Assembly (NCBI GenBank): GCA_963776055.1
Contig: CAVZLD010000013.1
Coordinates: 496,001-560,000, forward strand
Reading direction: 5' to 3'
Length of the DNA: 64,000 bases
DNA from: CAVZLD01 sp963776055
Lineage (GTDB): Bacteria > Planctomycetota > Planctomycetia > Pirellulales > Pirellulaceae
A program made the position numbers and the translations under genes. Positions 19,789-29,028 of the stretch are shown here, piece after piece; positions within the stretch are counted from its first letter, which is position 1; the number at the start of each line of letters is the position of its first letter. Under the pieces are notes generated by a model. That model was not told the DNA's origin. It did not search any database and saw only the letters and a program-made list of their open reading frames with translations.

Positions 19789-22372
19789 CTTCGAAGCTCG
19801 TCTGCGCAATCTTGCTCGCCTGGGGGGCAACGTCCGACACCCGGGCAGCAGAAGCCGCGCGGCAGGATTCGGAACCGCATCAGATCCGCCAAGCGGTGGT
19901 CGACTCCCCCATCGCGGTGGATCCGCTCGATTGGCCGTTTTGGCGCGGACCGGGATTTGATGGGATCTCCGGTGAAACGGGGTTGGTCGACGACTTCGAC
20001 CCCAACGGGGGCTCCGACAGTAACGTCCACTGGAAACGAACGGATCTGGGAGGACGCAGCTCGCCCATCGTGATGGACGGCAAGCTGTACACGCTGGTCC
20101 GTGCCGACCCGGGCACATCCGCAGAAGGTGAGAAGGTCGTCTGCGTGGACGCCGAATCGGGCGAAACCATCTGGGAAAACCGATTCAATGTCTACCTGTC
20201 GGACGTTCCCGGACACGCGGGTGGGATGGTCCTCCTGCGTCGGGGATCCCGAGACGGGCACGGTCTTCGCCCAGGGAGTCTGCGGCCACTTTCAATGTAT
20301 TGATGCGCGTACCGGCCAGACCCGCTGGTATGTGCCGCTTCATGAACGATTCGGACTGTTAAGCACTTACGGGGGCCGCACGAACTTCCCGGTGATCTGC
20401 GAGGATCTCGTGATCGTCAGCGGGGTGATCATCGGCTGGGGGGAGATGGCCAAGCCGGCCCATCGGTTGATCGCCTTCGACAAGCGGAGTGGCGAAGTCG
20501 TCTGGTTCAACGGTACCGCGGAGCTGCCGGAAGATACGACCTACAGCAGTCCCACGCTCACCGTACTGCAGGGGCAGATGTCGCTCGTCTTCGGATCCGG
20601 TGACGGAGCCATCTGGGCGTTTCAACCCCGCACCGGGGTGCCGATCTGGCAATTTCCCTTGTCCCGCAGAGGTGTCAATACGCCCCCGCTCGTCGTCGGC
20701 TCACGCGTCTACGCCGGCCACAGCGAAGAGAACCTGGTCGGGACAACGATGGGCGCCCTGGTGGCGATCGAGCCGCCGGCCGGACCGACGAAGCCGGGGA
20801 CCGAGTTGGGAGACTCCGCGGCCACCTGGCGTGCCGACGGACTGATGGCGGGGCGGAGCCAACCGATGATGGTCGGCCAACAGCTATGGGTTTTCGATGA
20901 CGGTGCCAAGCTCCGCGTCCTGGATCCGGCGAACGGTGAGTTGCTCGGTCGGCGAGTCGCTCTCGGACGGATGATGCGGGGAAGTCCGCTGCAGGCGGAT
21001 GGCAAGGTCTACGCCTTCGAGTCGAACGGGCGGTGGGCCATTTACCGGCCAGACGGTCAGGGTGGGGTGGAAGTCGTCAGTAGCGGCCGGATGCCTTCCG
21101 GCGAGGAATGCCACGGCTCGCCGATCTGTTCCCATGGCCGGATCTACATGCAGACAACGGGTGCTCTGTACTGTCTGCAAGATCCCCAGAAAACAGCGGG
21201 GGCGATCGCCCTGCCCCCGCCTCCCGCGGAACCCCCCGTCTCCGAAAGCCCCGAGCCAACTCACCTGCAGGTCCTGCCGGCGGAGGTGCTGCTCCAGCCG
21301 GGCCAGACCCAGGCTTTCACCATCGCCCTCTACAACGCGCGCGGTCAACGTCTCGACCGGGACGACGCGCCGCAGTTTCAGTTGGAGGGACCGGGAGAGA
21401 TCAGCGAGGACGGCACCTTCACGGCAGCCAGCGACCAGATCCACTCCGGGGTGTTCGTGCGTGCCGGGTCGGATCCCTGGAGGGTACTGCGCGCGTGCGA
21501 GTGGTTCCCGAACTGCCTTGGAGTTTTTCCTTCGACGATGACCAGGTTCCCATCCCGTGGGTTGGCGCCCGCTATCGGCATGTCACGCTGGATGATGACC
21601 TGCTGCAGGAACTACAGCAGCAGGACCCCTTGGCGGCGCAGCTGTACATCTATTTGAGGAGCTCTTTCATCAACAGTCAGCGTCCCGCGCAGACGTACGA
21701 CAACAGTACACCGAAGCAGACGTGGGCCACGCTCCAGCGTTTCCTCCGCACCAGTGTCACGACGCTCGACGAGGCAAAGCAGACGATCGATCCCGCCCTG
21801 GGAATTCTCGTGGAGCATCAAGTCTTGGCCGATCGGCGATGGGAGGACGTGCCGAACGTCGGAGTCCGGCTGGTCGTCACGAAAGGTGCTCGAGCGTTGG
21901 AAGGCAACGGCGTGCTGACGAAGATCACCTCCCTGCCAAAAGGCACTCGGAGTCGTTGCTGGTTCGGACCGTCGGATCTGCATGATTACACGATCCAAGC
22001 GGACGTCCGGGTGCCATGAAGGATGACAAGCTGCCGGATATTGGCTTGATCGGGCAGGGTTACATTCTGGATCTGCAGGGCGAACACCAGCGACTGCAGA
22101 TCCGGTCCTGGGACCCGCAACTGCGGATGGCTCAGACGATCGACTTCCCCTGGCAGCCCGACCGCTGGTACCGCATGAAACTGCGAACCGCAATGGAAGA
22201 TGACCGAGCGGTGTTGCGGGCGAAGGTCTGGCCGCGCGACGAAGAGGAACCGGCCGAGTGGCTACTGGAGGCCACTGACGAGGTCCCCAATCGGAGCGGA
22301 AGCCCGGGCCTATTCGGCAATGCCAAAGACGCCGAGATCTATCTGGACAACGTCCAGGTGACGGCCAACTGA
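19785..22372 (+). CDS. Secreted PQQ-like beta-propeller protein 1 (frameshifted)
   Basis: About 860 residues. Signal peptide MTSKLVCAILLAWGATSDTR, then WPFWRGPGFDGISGETG, an outer-membrane-assembly/PQQ-propeller start, followed by repeated blades (VVCVDAESGETIWENRF, LIAFDKRSGEVVWFN, IWAFQPRTGVPIWQFP). After a Pro-rich linker come an Ig-like domain (LLQPGQTQAFTIALYNARG) and a C-terminal laminin-G/DUF1080-like beta domain (IDFPWQPDRWYRMKLR, AEIYLDNVQVTAN). Three indels split it: near 20205, near 21463 and at 22010; the last two are missing Gs. Start overlaps the cupin stop. The next gene is a second, different propeller, so both probably act together in the periplasm. Cofactor binding is not evident. 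Confidence 0.83.
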
Positions 22373-22445
22373 GTTGGAGCGAATTTCCTGTGGTGGCCCG
22401 CTCTGCCCCACGTTTATCGAGATCTATTTCGAGGCATGACCAACG

Positions 22446-24228
22446 ATGACATCACACGTCCGATCGCAACGAGGCGGTAAGACCTACATTGCTCTCACCG
22501 CGGCCTTCCTACTTGGCACGCTGACCGTAACCTTTTTGCCCGGGGAACGCCCGAGCTGGCAGGCCCTTGCCCAGGGCCCCCGCCAAACGGCGTCCGCCGC
22601 ATCTCATGGCGACTGGCCGCAATGGGGTGGCAGCTCGCCGCGCAACAACACCCCCAATGCGGAGGGAATCCCCTCGGAGTGGGAAATTGGCACGATCGAT
22701 CGACGCTCCGGCGATTGGTCGCGGGAGGGTTCTCAGAACATCAAATGGGTGGCGCAGGTGGGCAGTCAAACCTACGGCAACCCGGTTGTCGCCGGGGGTC
22801 GCGTTTTCGTCGGCACCAACAATGGGGCCGGCTATCTCGCCCGCTATCCGGCTACCGTTGATCTGGGGTGTCTGGTCTGTTTCCGGGAATCAGACGGTGA
22901 GTTTCTGTGGCAGCACTCGAGCGAGAAACTGCCGACCGGTCGCGTGCACGATTGGCCGTTGCAGGGCATTTGCTGTGCCCCGCTGGTCGAGCAAGACCGG
23001 CTGTGGTTTGTCTCCAGCCGCGGGGAAGTGCTTTGCTTGGACATGGAAGGCTTCCACGATGACGAGAACGACGGCCCCGTGCAGGACGAGCCGGTCGTGG
23101 CCAAGGATGAGGCCGACGTGGTCTGGCGGTTCAACATGATGCAGGAGTTGGGTGTATCGCAACACAACATGGCGGCTTGCTCGGTGACCTCCTGGGGCGA
23201 TCTGCTGTTGGTCAATACCTCCAACGGAGTCGACGAATCCCACTTGAACCTGCCGGCTCCGATCGCCCCCAGCTTCATCTGCCTGGACAAACGAACGGGC
23301 AAATTGCACTGGGCCGACGATTCTCCTGGCGAAAACATCCTGCACGGCCAATGGTCCTCGCCGGCCGTCGGCGAACTTGGCGGCGTTCCCCAGGCGATCT
23401 TCGGCGCCGGCGACGGTTGGGTCTACAGCTTCCGCTGCGACGAAGGCAAAGAGGGCAAGCCGGAACTGCTGTGGAGATTCGACGCCAATCCCAAGGAGTC
23501 GAAGTGGATCCTCGGCGGGCGCGGAACACGGAACAATATCATCGCCACGCCGGTGATCTACGCGGGTCGCGTCTACGTCGCCGTGGGGCAAGATCCGGAG
23601 CACGGGGAAGGCGTGGGACACCTGTGGTGCATCGATCCCACGCGTCGAGGGGACGTGAGCCCCGAACTGGCCGTGCGCGTGGATGATCGCTCGACGCCGA
23701 TCCCGCACAGGCGACTCCAGGCGGTCGAACCGGAGAAAGGCGAAATCGCAATCGACAACCCGAACTCCGCCGTGATCTGGCATTACGATCGTTTCGACCA
23801 GAATGGAGACGGCGAGTTCGACTTTGAAGAGATCATGCACCGCAGTTGCGGCACGGTGGCGATCAAGGATGATCTGCTGTACATCTCCGACTTCAGCGGT
23901 CTGTTTCACTGCCTGGACGCCAAGACCGGTCAAGGTCCACTGGACATATGACATGCTGGCAGCGGCCTGGGGATCGCCGCTGATCGTCGATGGCCAGGTT
24001 TACATCGGCGATGAAGACGGCGACGTAGCGATCTTTCGACTGAGCGACGAGGCACAGGAGCCGATTGCGGAAATCAACATGGGCAACTCGGTGTACAGCA
24101 CGCCGATCGTGGCCAACAACGTCCTGTTCATCTCCAACAAGACTCACGTCTTTGCGATCCAAGCCGATGCCGCGGCGAACGGTTCGAGCACAGCGCAGGT
24201 CGAACCGCGGGGGACGCAGGAACGATGA
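22446..24228 (+). CDS. Secreted PQQ-like beta-propeller protein 2 with EF-hand-like loop (frameshifted)
   Basis: About 594 residues. N-terminal membrane segment (TYIALTAAFLLGTLTVTFL) then WPQWGGSSPRNNTPN and propeller blades (LVCFRESDGEFLWQH, FICLDKRTGKLHWADD, LWCIDPTRRGDVS). One loop inside the propeller reads DRFDQNGDGEFDFEEI, a clear calcium-binding EF-hand/dockerin-like pattern. One indel near 23930 shifts the frame within the blade FHCLDAKTGQ to KVHWTYDML; the end at 24228 overlaps the next gene by ATGA. Start ATG 22446. It follows propeller 1 by 73 bases and precedes a receiver-like protein, suggesting an exported sensor or scaffold, which is inference. Confidence 0.85.
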
Positions 24229-24596
24229 GCAAGCGAGTGCTGGACGTGGGCAACTGCCGCCCGGATCATGCGGCCATCCGCCGAATGATTCAGGAGCACT
24301 TCCTCGCGGACGTGGTGCAGGCGCACCAAGCCAACGACACGCTCGCTTTACTGCGCGGCGAGCCGTTTCATTTGGTGCTGGTCAACCGCAAACTGGATGT
24401 CGACTATAGCGACGGGATGGACATCATTCGACAGATCAAGGCAGACCCGCAGCTGCACGAGATCCCGGTGATGATGGTTTCCAATCACGCCGATCCCCAG
24501 CGGGAAGCGGTCGCGGCGGGGGCCGAACAGGGTTTCGGCAAACTCGCGCTCGGCGACCGAGCAACGATCGAGCGGTTGCGCCCGTATCTGGAATAG
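24225..24596 (+). CDS. Receiver-like protein with Asn at the phosphorylation site
   Basis: 123 residues forming a single response-regulator receiver fold (hydrophobic strand, DMIIRQIKADPQLHEIPVMMVSNH helix-strand arrangement, and the conserved Lys region GFGKLAL). The usual phospho-acceptor position after the third strand (LVLVNRKL) has Asn instead of Asp, and the N-terminal acidic pair is NCRPDH rather than DD. It is therefore probably a phosphorylation-independent pseudo-receiver. No output domain follows. Its ATG overlaps the propeller-2 stop (ATGA), so the two are translationally coupled. Confidence 0.78.
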   Translation: MSKRVLDVGNCRPDHAAIRRMIQEHFLADVVQAHQANDTLALLRGEPFHLVLVNRKLDVDYSDGMDIIRQIKADPQLHEIPVMMVSNHADPQREAVAAGAEQGFGKLALGDRATIERLRPYLE

Positions 24597-24636
24597 ACCG
24601 GAAAACCGCGGGCCCGGGAGGACATTCGCGGGGAGG

Positions 24637-24939
24637 CTATTCTTCCACGACTTCCTTGACTTTCTGCACGAAATGCGGCGATTTGCCGGACTTCGACAGT
24701 TCGGCCGCCTTCTTTTCTGCCGCTTTCTTTTGGCTGAAATCGTACAGGGCCACTCGCCGTAGCGACTGGTTGAAGACCCCCCAAAACAGCTTCATGCGGA
24801 CATCCGCCACGACCTTGCTGCGGGAGGTGCGGCGCGTCGCCTTCTTTTTGGGAGCGGCCGCCGCGGAGCTCTTTTCCGCCTTTTCCGCAGCCTCAACTTC
24901 TGCCCGCCGCTCTTTTCGATTTACGACTTTCCGCGCCAT
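24637..24939 (-). CDS. Small basic Lys/Ala-rich protein, unknown
   Basis: 100 residues from ATG 24939 (MARKVVNRKERRAEVEAA). The N-terminal half is Lys/Arg/Ala-rich and probably disordered; the C-terminal half is ordered-looking (MKLFWGVFNQSLRRVALYDF) and ends in a charged helix (KKAAEKKAAELSKSG, VQKVKEVVEE). The composition suggests nucleic-acid binding, but no domain is recognised. Convergent with the receiver gene, with a 40-base gap that shows no obvious terminator. Confidence 0.7.
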   Translation of the reverse strand: MARKVVNRKERRAEVEAAEKAEKSSAAAAPKKKATRRTSRSKVVADVRMKLFWGVFNQSLRRVALYDFSQKKAAEKKAAELSKSGKSPHFVQKVKEVVEE

Positions 24940-25035
24940 TATCCCTCCCAGTCGGGCCTACCGGGGACCTGACCAAATTGCCTTGGAGAAGCTGCCGAAT
25001 TGGCTCTTTATGATAACGAAATCCCCCGTTGGGGG

Positions 25036-25317
25036 CTACGGGGCGTCGGCGGGAGGCGTCCCCTTGCCGGCGCGGAGGTAGGCTGCCCGGCGGCGGAACG
25101 ACTCTTCCGCCGAGGGCAACGCCTCGGCGGGAGGCCGATCCAACCGGTGCTGTTGCCACATCTGTGCGAGCTGGGATCGGCACCAGCCGCAACCGGTTCC
25201 TGCCCCGTGGCACTCACTGAGCAGGCTCGCCGTCCGCGGCTGATGGATGCGCAAGTAGTTCACAACCTTGCGGCGCGTCACGTGAAAGCAGAAACACAAC
25301 TCGTCATCCAGATTCAC
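25036..25317 (-). CDS. BFD-like [2Fe-2S]-binding protein
   Basis: 93 residues. The GTG start at 25317 overlaps the stop of the upstream peptidase gene (GTGA, 25314-25317), indicating coupled translation. The motif CFCFHV (C-x-C) near the N-terminus and CHGAGTGCGWC (with C-x2-C) about 30 residues later match the cysteine arrangement of the BFD/NirB-type [2Fe-2S] domain. The Arg-rich tail with Pro is not part of that domain. BFD proteins pass electrons to bacterioferritin or act as redox adaptors; no ferritin gene is in the window. Confidence 0.78.
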   Translation of the reverse strand: MNLDDELCFCFHVTRRKVVNYLRIHQPRTASLLSECHGAGTGCGWCRSQLAQMWQQHRLDRPPAEALPSAEESFRRRAAYLRAGKGTPPADAP

Positions 25318-26525
25318 GCCGCGGCCTCCTCCGCACCACGCGCCAGCACCCCGGCGATCTGACAGGCATCTTCGAACTGTCGCAGATCCAGCGCCTCCGC
25401 CGTCGTGTGTTGGTGCCGTTGGCCGCATCCGAGGCTGACCGTGGGAATTCCCTGCGCCGAGATCCAGTTCGCGTCCAAACCGCCGTTGGTCACGGCTAAC
25501 TCGGGCGAGCGACCGACTTGGCGGACCGCGGCTGCCGCGGCGGCGACACAGGGATGATCCGGGGGCAGGCAGAACGCTTCGTAGTCGAGGCGACCCGCGA
25601 TGGCGACCTTCGCTGGCTTTCCGTCCGCATCGCAGATTTCGCTGGCGGCGTTGCGAAAAGCTTGTTCGATCTGTCGGACAATCCGACGCCGGAACTTCGG
25701 TTGGTGGCTTCGCGCTTCGACCGCTACACGGGTGCGATCGGCGACGACGTTCGTGGCCGCCCCGCCGCGGATGATGCCCACATTGCTGGTCCCGGTCCCC
25801 TCCGGCTGCGTGACTTTCCCGTGCCATCCACCGCGGTGCAGGTCCGCGATGGCCAGCGCGGCTACGGCAATGGCGCTGATGCCCCGTTCCGGGGCGTTTC
25901 CCGCATGGCTGGCCCGCCCCGTAATGTCGATGGTCATTCGATAGCCGCCGGTGGCGCCGATCGTCAACTTCGCCGCATCGCCGCCGTCCCAGTTGAACGC
26001 GAAGCGGGGTTTGCCGAGCAACCCGAGTCGAACGGCGCGGGCACCCTGCAGCCCGATTTCCTCCTGTACGGTCCACAAGAACGTTAGGGGGGGGCCCCAT
26101 CCCGGATCTCGGAGGAGGGATCGAGCGGTGTGCAGTAGCACGGCCACTCCCGCTCGATCGTCCGCCCCCAGGCCGGTGCGCGGATCGGCGGAACGAATGA
26201 TGTTCCCCTTCCGCACGGGTTTGGCGCTAACACACAGCGGCACGGTGTCCAGATGCGCCATCAGCATTCGGCGCGGCACACCGCGGCGTCCCGGCAAGCG
26301 AAGCACAAGGTTGCCTACTTCGCCACCGGCCGGGGTCCGCCGATGGGCGGCATCCTGCCGAATCCACGCTGGACGCGCCCCAGCTGACAACAGCTCTTCG
26401 CGTACAAAATCCACGACACGGGCCTCCTGACCGCTCGGCCCGGGAATCGCCAACAGCTGCATCAGCAAGTCGACCGGGTCCAGATTCTTGCGGGCGGAAC
26501 GAGGACCGGGGGAACGTCGAGTCAT
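25314..26525 (-). CDS. M20-family metallopeptidase (tripeptidase T-like)
   Basis: About 403 residues from ATG 26525 (MTRRSPG; upstream in-frame residues to 26549 are unlikely). Zinc ligands are seen as LMAHLDTVPL (His-x-Asp), LGADDRAGVAV (bridging Asp) and WTVQEEIGLQG (Glu-Glu), with a further Asp in NWDGGDA and a C-terminal His in GQRHQHTTAE. A dimerisation domain (TGRASHAGNAPERGISAI) interrupts the catalytic domain as in M20 enzymes. Cytoplasmic peptide or amino-acid-amide hydrolysis is expected. It overlaps the [2Fe-2S] protein by four bases. Confidence 0.88.
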   Translation of the reverse strand: MTRRSPGPRSARKNLDPVDLLMQLLAIPGPSGQEARVVDFVREELLSAGARPAWIRQDAAHRRTPAGGEVGNLVLRLPGRRGVPRRMLMAHLDTVPLCVSAKPVRKGNIIRSADPRTGLGADDRAGVAVLLHTARSLLRDPGWGPPLTFLWTVQEEIGLQGARAVRLGLLGKPRFAFNWDGGDAAKLTIGATGGYRMTIDITGRASHAGNAPERGISAIAVAALAIADLHRGGWHGKVTQPEGTGTSNVGIIRGGAATNVVADRTRVAVEARSHQPKFRRRIVRQIEQAFRNAASEICDADGKPAKVAIAGRLDYEAFCLPPDHPCVAAAAAAVRQVGRSPELAVTNGGLDANWISAQGIPTVSLGCGQRHQHTTAEALDLRQFEDACQIAGVLARGAEEAAA

Positions 26526-26671
26526 TCGCCTTCCTCCGAGGAATTCCATGGGAATTGAACAACGTCGGCTTCTGATTGTCTTCCGCCGCTGCGCTTCTCA
26601 CCAGCCCGTTTTGCGTACAATGTCGGGAAACCTCCCCTTCCGGGTCTGCCTCTCCTGTTGGAACGGAGCTG

Positions 26672-27775
26672 ATGCCCACGATATTTGCAAGCTATCCAGG
26701 CGCCCTCGAAACATGGCTGGCCGAGCAGCATCAGCCGCCCTACCGCCGCCGGCAGATCGCCCGCTGGCTGTTTCAGCGACGAGCGGGCAGCTTCGCCGAG
26801 ATGAGCGACCTTCCTCGCCGACTCCGAGAGTCGCTTACGACCCAGTTCGAGTTCTCGTCGACCCGAATCGTACGCCATTCGCAGTCCAGCGACGGCACGG
26901 AGAAACTGTTGGTGCGGCTGGCCGATGGCAACGACATCGAATGTGTGCTGCTGCGGGATGGTGCTCGACGCACGATCTGCATCAGTTCGCAAGTCGGCTG
27001 CGCGATGGGGTGCGTATTCTGTGCCAGCGGTCTGGCGGGCGTAAAGCGGAACCTGCTGACGGGAGAGATCGTGGAGCAGATGTTGCATCTGCAGCGTTTG
27101 CTGGATCCCAAGGAGCGGTTGAGTCACGTGGTCGTCATGGGCATGGGCGAGCCGCTGGCGAATCTGGACGGTCTCTTGCCTGCCCTCGATCTGGCTCGAG
27201 CCAAGGAAGGGCTGGGGATCAGCGCGCGGCGCATCACGATTTCGACGGTCGGATTACCGCAAGCGATCGATCGCCTGGCCGGTTTGCGGTCGCCCTATCA
27301 CCTTGCGATCTCCTTACACGCGGCGGACGATCGCTTGCGGAATCAGCTGGTCCCGGTCAACCGCCAGGTCGGCTTGGACGCCATTCTGCAGGCGGCACGC
27401 CGATTCTTTGATGCCACCGGGCGGCGAGTCACATTTGAGTATGTGTTGCTAGACAACGTCAACGACGGAGCCGTCCATGCTCAGCAACTCGCTCGCCGGC
27501 TGCGCGGGCATCCTGCGTTGGTCAATCTGATCCCGTACAATCCGGTCGAGGGCCTGTCGTATCGGACTCCCTCACGCGCGGCGGTCCAGCGATTCTCTTC
27601 GGTACTGACCGAGGCAGGAATGACGGTCCAGGTTCGGCATCGGAAAGGGAGCCAGATCGACGCCGCCTGTGGGCAATTGCGACGAATGGCGGGCGGCGAC
27701 GCCGCAGCTGATTCGGTGGGGGAACGGTCGAGTGCCGCAGAGACCGGCAAAACTTTGGCGGCCGGCCGGGGTTGA
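26672..27775 (+). CDS. rlmN: 23S rRNA (adenine2503-C2)-methyltransferase RlmN
   Basis: Radical SAM dual-specificity methyltransferase for A2503 of 23S rRNA (and A37 of some tRNAs), about 367 residues. The ATG at 26672 (MPTIFASYPG) follows a GGAACGGAGC leader; the frame extends farther upstream without similarity. The iron-sulfur cluster ligands are Cys110, Cys114 and Cys117 (CAMGCVFCASG). SAM-binding MGMGEPLANLD, ISTVGLP, LAISLHA and the ending QIDAACGQLR carrying the catalytic Cys are all present. Divergent from the M20 peptidase. The last 25 residues are Ala/Ser-rich and run into the leader of the sigma gene. Confidence 0.95.
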   Translation: MPTIFASYPGALETWLAEQHQPPYRRRQIARWLFQRRAGSFAEMSDLPRRLRESLTTQFEFSSTRIVRHSQSSDGTEKLLVRLADGNDIECVLLRDGARRTICISSQVGCAMGCVFCASGLAGVKRNLLTGEIVEQMLHLQRLLDPKERLSHVVVMGMGEPLANLDGLLPALDLARAKEGLGISARRITISTVGLPQAIDRLAGLRSPYHLAISLHAADDRLRNQLVPVNRQVGLDAILQAARRFFDATGRRVTFEYVLLDNVNDGAVHAQQLARRLRGHPALVNLIPYNPVEGLSYRTPSRAAVQRFSSVLTEAGMTVQVRHRKGSQIDAACGQLRRMAGGDAAADSVGERSSAAETGKTLAAGRG

Positions 27776-27806
27776 AAACGAGCGGAACGGAAAGGGAGTT
27801 GACGAC

Positions 27807-28475
27807 TTGGCCACCAGCGACAGCGCGATCTACGCCAGTAAGACGCTGGACCCCGACGCTCGGCTGATGCTTCGCGTGCGCGACGGGCAGGCAGCAGCGT
27901 TCGAGGAGTTGGTCCGCCGCTACCAGAGTCGCCTGTTGATGGTGCTAGAGAACATGGTGGGGCATCGGGAGCAGGCAGAAGACTTGACACAGGAGGTTTT
28001 CTTGCGCGTTTTTCGAGCTCGGCACACGTACACGCCGGACGCCAAATTCTCGACTTGGCTGTTCACGATTGCGAACAATGCCGCACGCAACGCGCGCCGC
28101 TCCTACTCCCGGCGCAAGGAAGTGCACGTGGAAGGCCACGAAAGTGGTCCGCTCGGTGCCCACCCCCTGGAGCAGATGGCGGTCGCCGCCAGCGGTCTGA
28201 TGCCCAGTCGCCAAGTCGATCGCGGAGAACGCGCCCTGATGGTCCGACAGGCGCTACAGAGCCTCAATGAACGACAGCGGATGGCCGTCCTGTTGTCCAA
28301 GTTCGAGGGCATGAGTTACGCAGATATTGCCGCGACGATGGACTTGTCGCCGTCCGCCATCAAATCGTTGTTGACGCGCGCACGCCACAATTTGCGGGTG
28401 GTATTGGAACCGTACATCCAGAGCGGGGAATCGCTCACCGCACGCTTGCCCGGCGAACCGAGTGGAGAAAACTGA
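27807..28475 (+). CDS. ECF-type RNA polymerase sigma factor
   Basis: About 222 residues from a TTG start at 27807 (LATSDSAIYAS), preceded by AAAGGGAG eight bases upstream. Region 2 (ELVRRYQSRLLMVLEN, LTQEVFLRVFRAR) binds the core enzyme and the -10 element; region 4 (LNERQRMAVLLSKFEG, MSYADIAATMDLS, AIKSLLTRARHNL) is a helix-turn-helix for the -35 element. A linker of about 55 residues between them is longer than usual. It is followed at once by a membrane protein acting as its probable anti-sigma factor and lies 31 bases after rlmN, without a clear terminator. Confidence 0.9.
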   Translation: MATSDSAIYASKTLDPDARLMLRVRDGQAAAFEELVRRYQSRLLMVLENMVGHREQAEDLTQEVFLRVFRARHTYTPDAKFSTWLFTIANNAARNARRSYSRRKEVHVEGHESGPLGAHPLEQMAVAASGLMPSRQVDRGERALMVRQALQSLNERQRMAVLLSKFEGMSYADIAATMDLSPSAIKSLLTRARHNLRVVLEPYIQSGESLTARLPGEPSGEN

Positions 28476-28503
28476 TGTCGTCACCCGTGAGGATCACGAT
28501 CCG

Positions 28504-29028
28504 ATGACCGGCCAGCCCAAAAACTCGGCAGAACTCTCGACCGATCAACAGGCGCTGGTCGCCTACTTGGACGGCGAACTCGATTCCGCTGGCGTGATGG
28601 AGGTCGAAAAGCGTCTCGCCCAGGATGCCGATTACCGGGAGCAGTTGCAGGAGTTGCAGCGATCCTGGGACCTGCTGGATGATCTGCCGCAACCCACGGC
28701 CGACGAGCAATTGACGAAGACGACGGTCGAAATGGTCGCCCTGCAAACCGCCGACGACGTTCGGCAGCAGGAACCTCAACTGCGGCGCCGTCTTCGACTG
28801 CGCCAAGTGGCGGTGGTCGGCACCTGCCTGCTGGGGTTGATGCTCAGCTATTTCGCCGTCCGCACCTGGCTCGACCGGCCCAATCGCCAGTTCCTGGAAG
28901 ACCTGCCGGTGATCGAACGCGTCGATCTCTATCAGTACGTAGATGACATGGCTTTCCTCGAAGCACTCGCGGAAGAAGGGCTATTTGATGAGGACGTGGA
29001 TGCTCCCATGGCAGACCCAGCCCCGTAG
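28504..29028 (+). CDS. Putative membrane anti-sigma factor
   Basis: 174 residues (188 if the GTG at 28462, overlapping the sigma gene by 14 bases, is used). An N-terminal cytoplasmic domain (LSTDQQALVAYLDGELDSAGVMEVEKRLAQD) resembles the helical anti-sigma domain. It is followed by one transmembrane segment (VAVVGTCLLGLMLSYFAV, about residues 104-121) and a periplasmic tail rich in Asp/Glu. The usual zinc ligands H-x3-C-x2-C are absent. Position directly behind the sigma gene supports a pair, but inhibition is inferred only. Its end overlaps the next gene by about 40 bases. Confidence 0.75.
   Translation: MTGQPKNSAELSTDQQALVAYLDGELDSAGVMEVEKRLAQDADYREQLQELQRSWDLLDDLPQPTADEQLTKTTVEMVALQTADDVRQQEPQLRRRLRLRQVAVVGTCLLGLMLSYFAVRTWLDRPNRQFLEDLPVIERVDLYQYVDDMAFLEALAEEGLFDEDVDAPMADPAP

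Noticed and set aside
15740..24228. Programmed frameshifting as explanation for broken propellers and sulfatase
   Set aside because: Positions are scattered, no slippery heptamer plus pseudoknot was seen, and several cases are simply one missing G.
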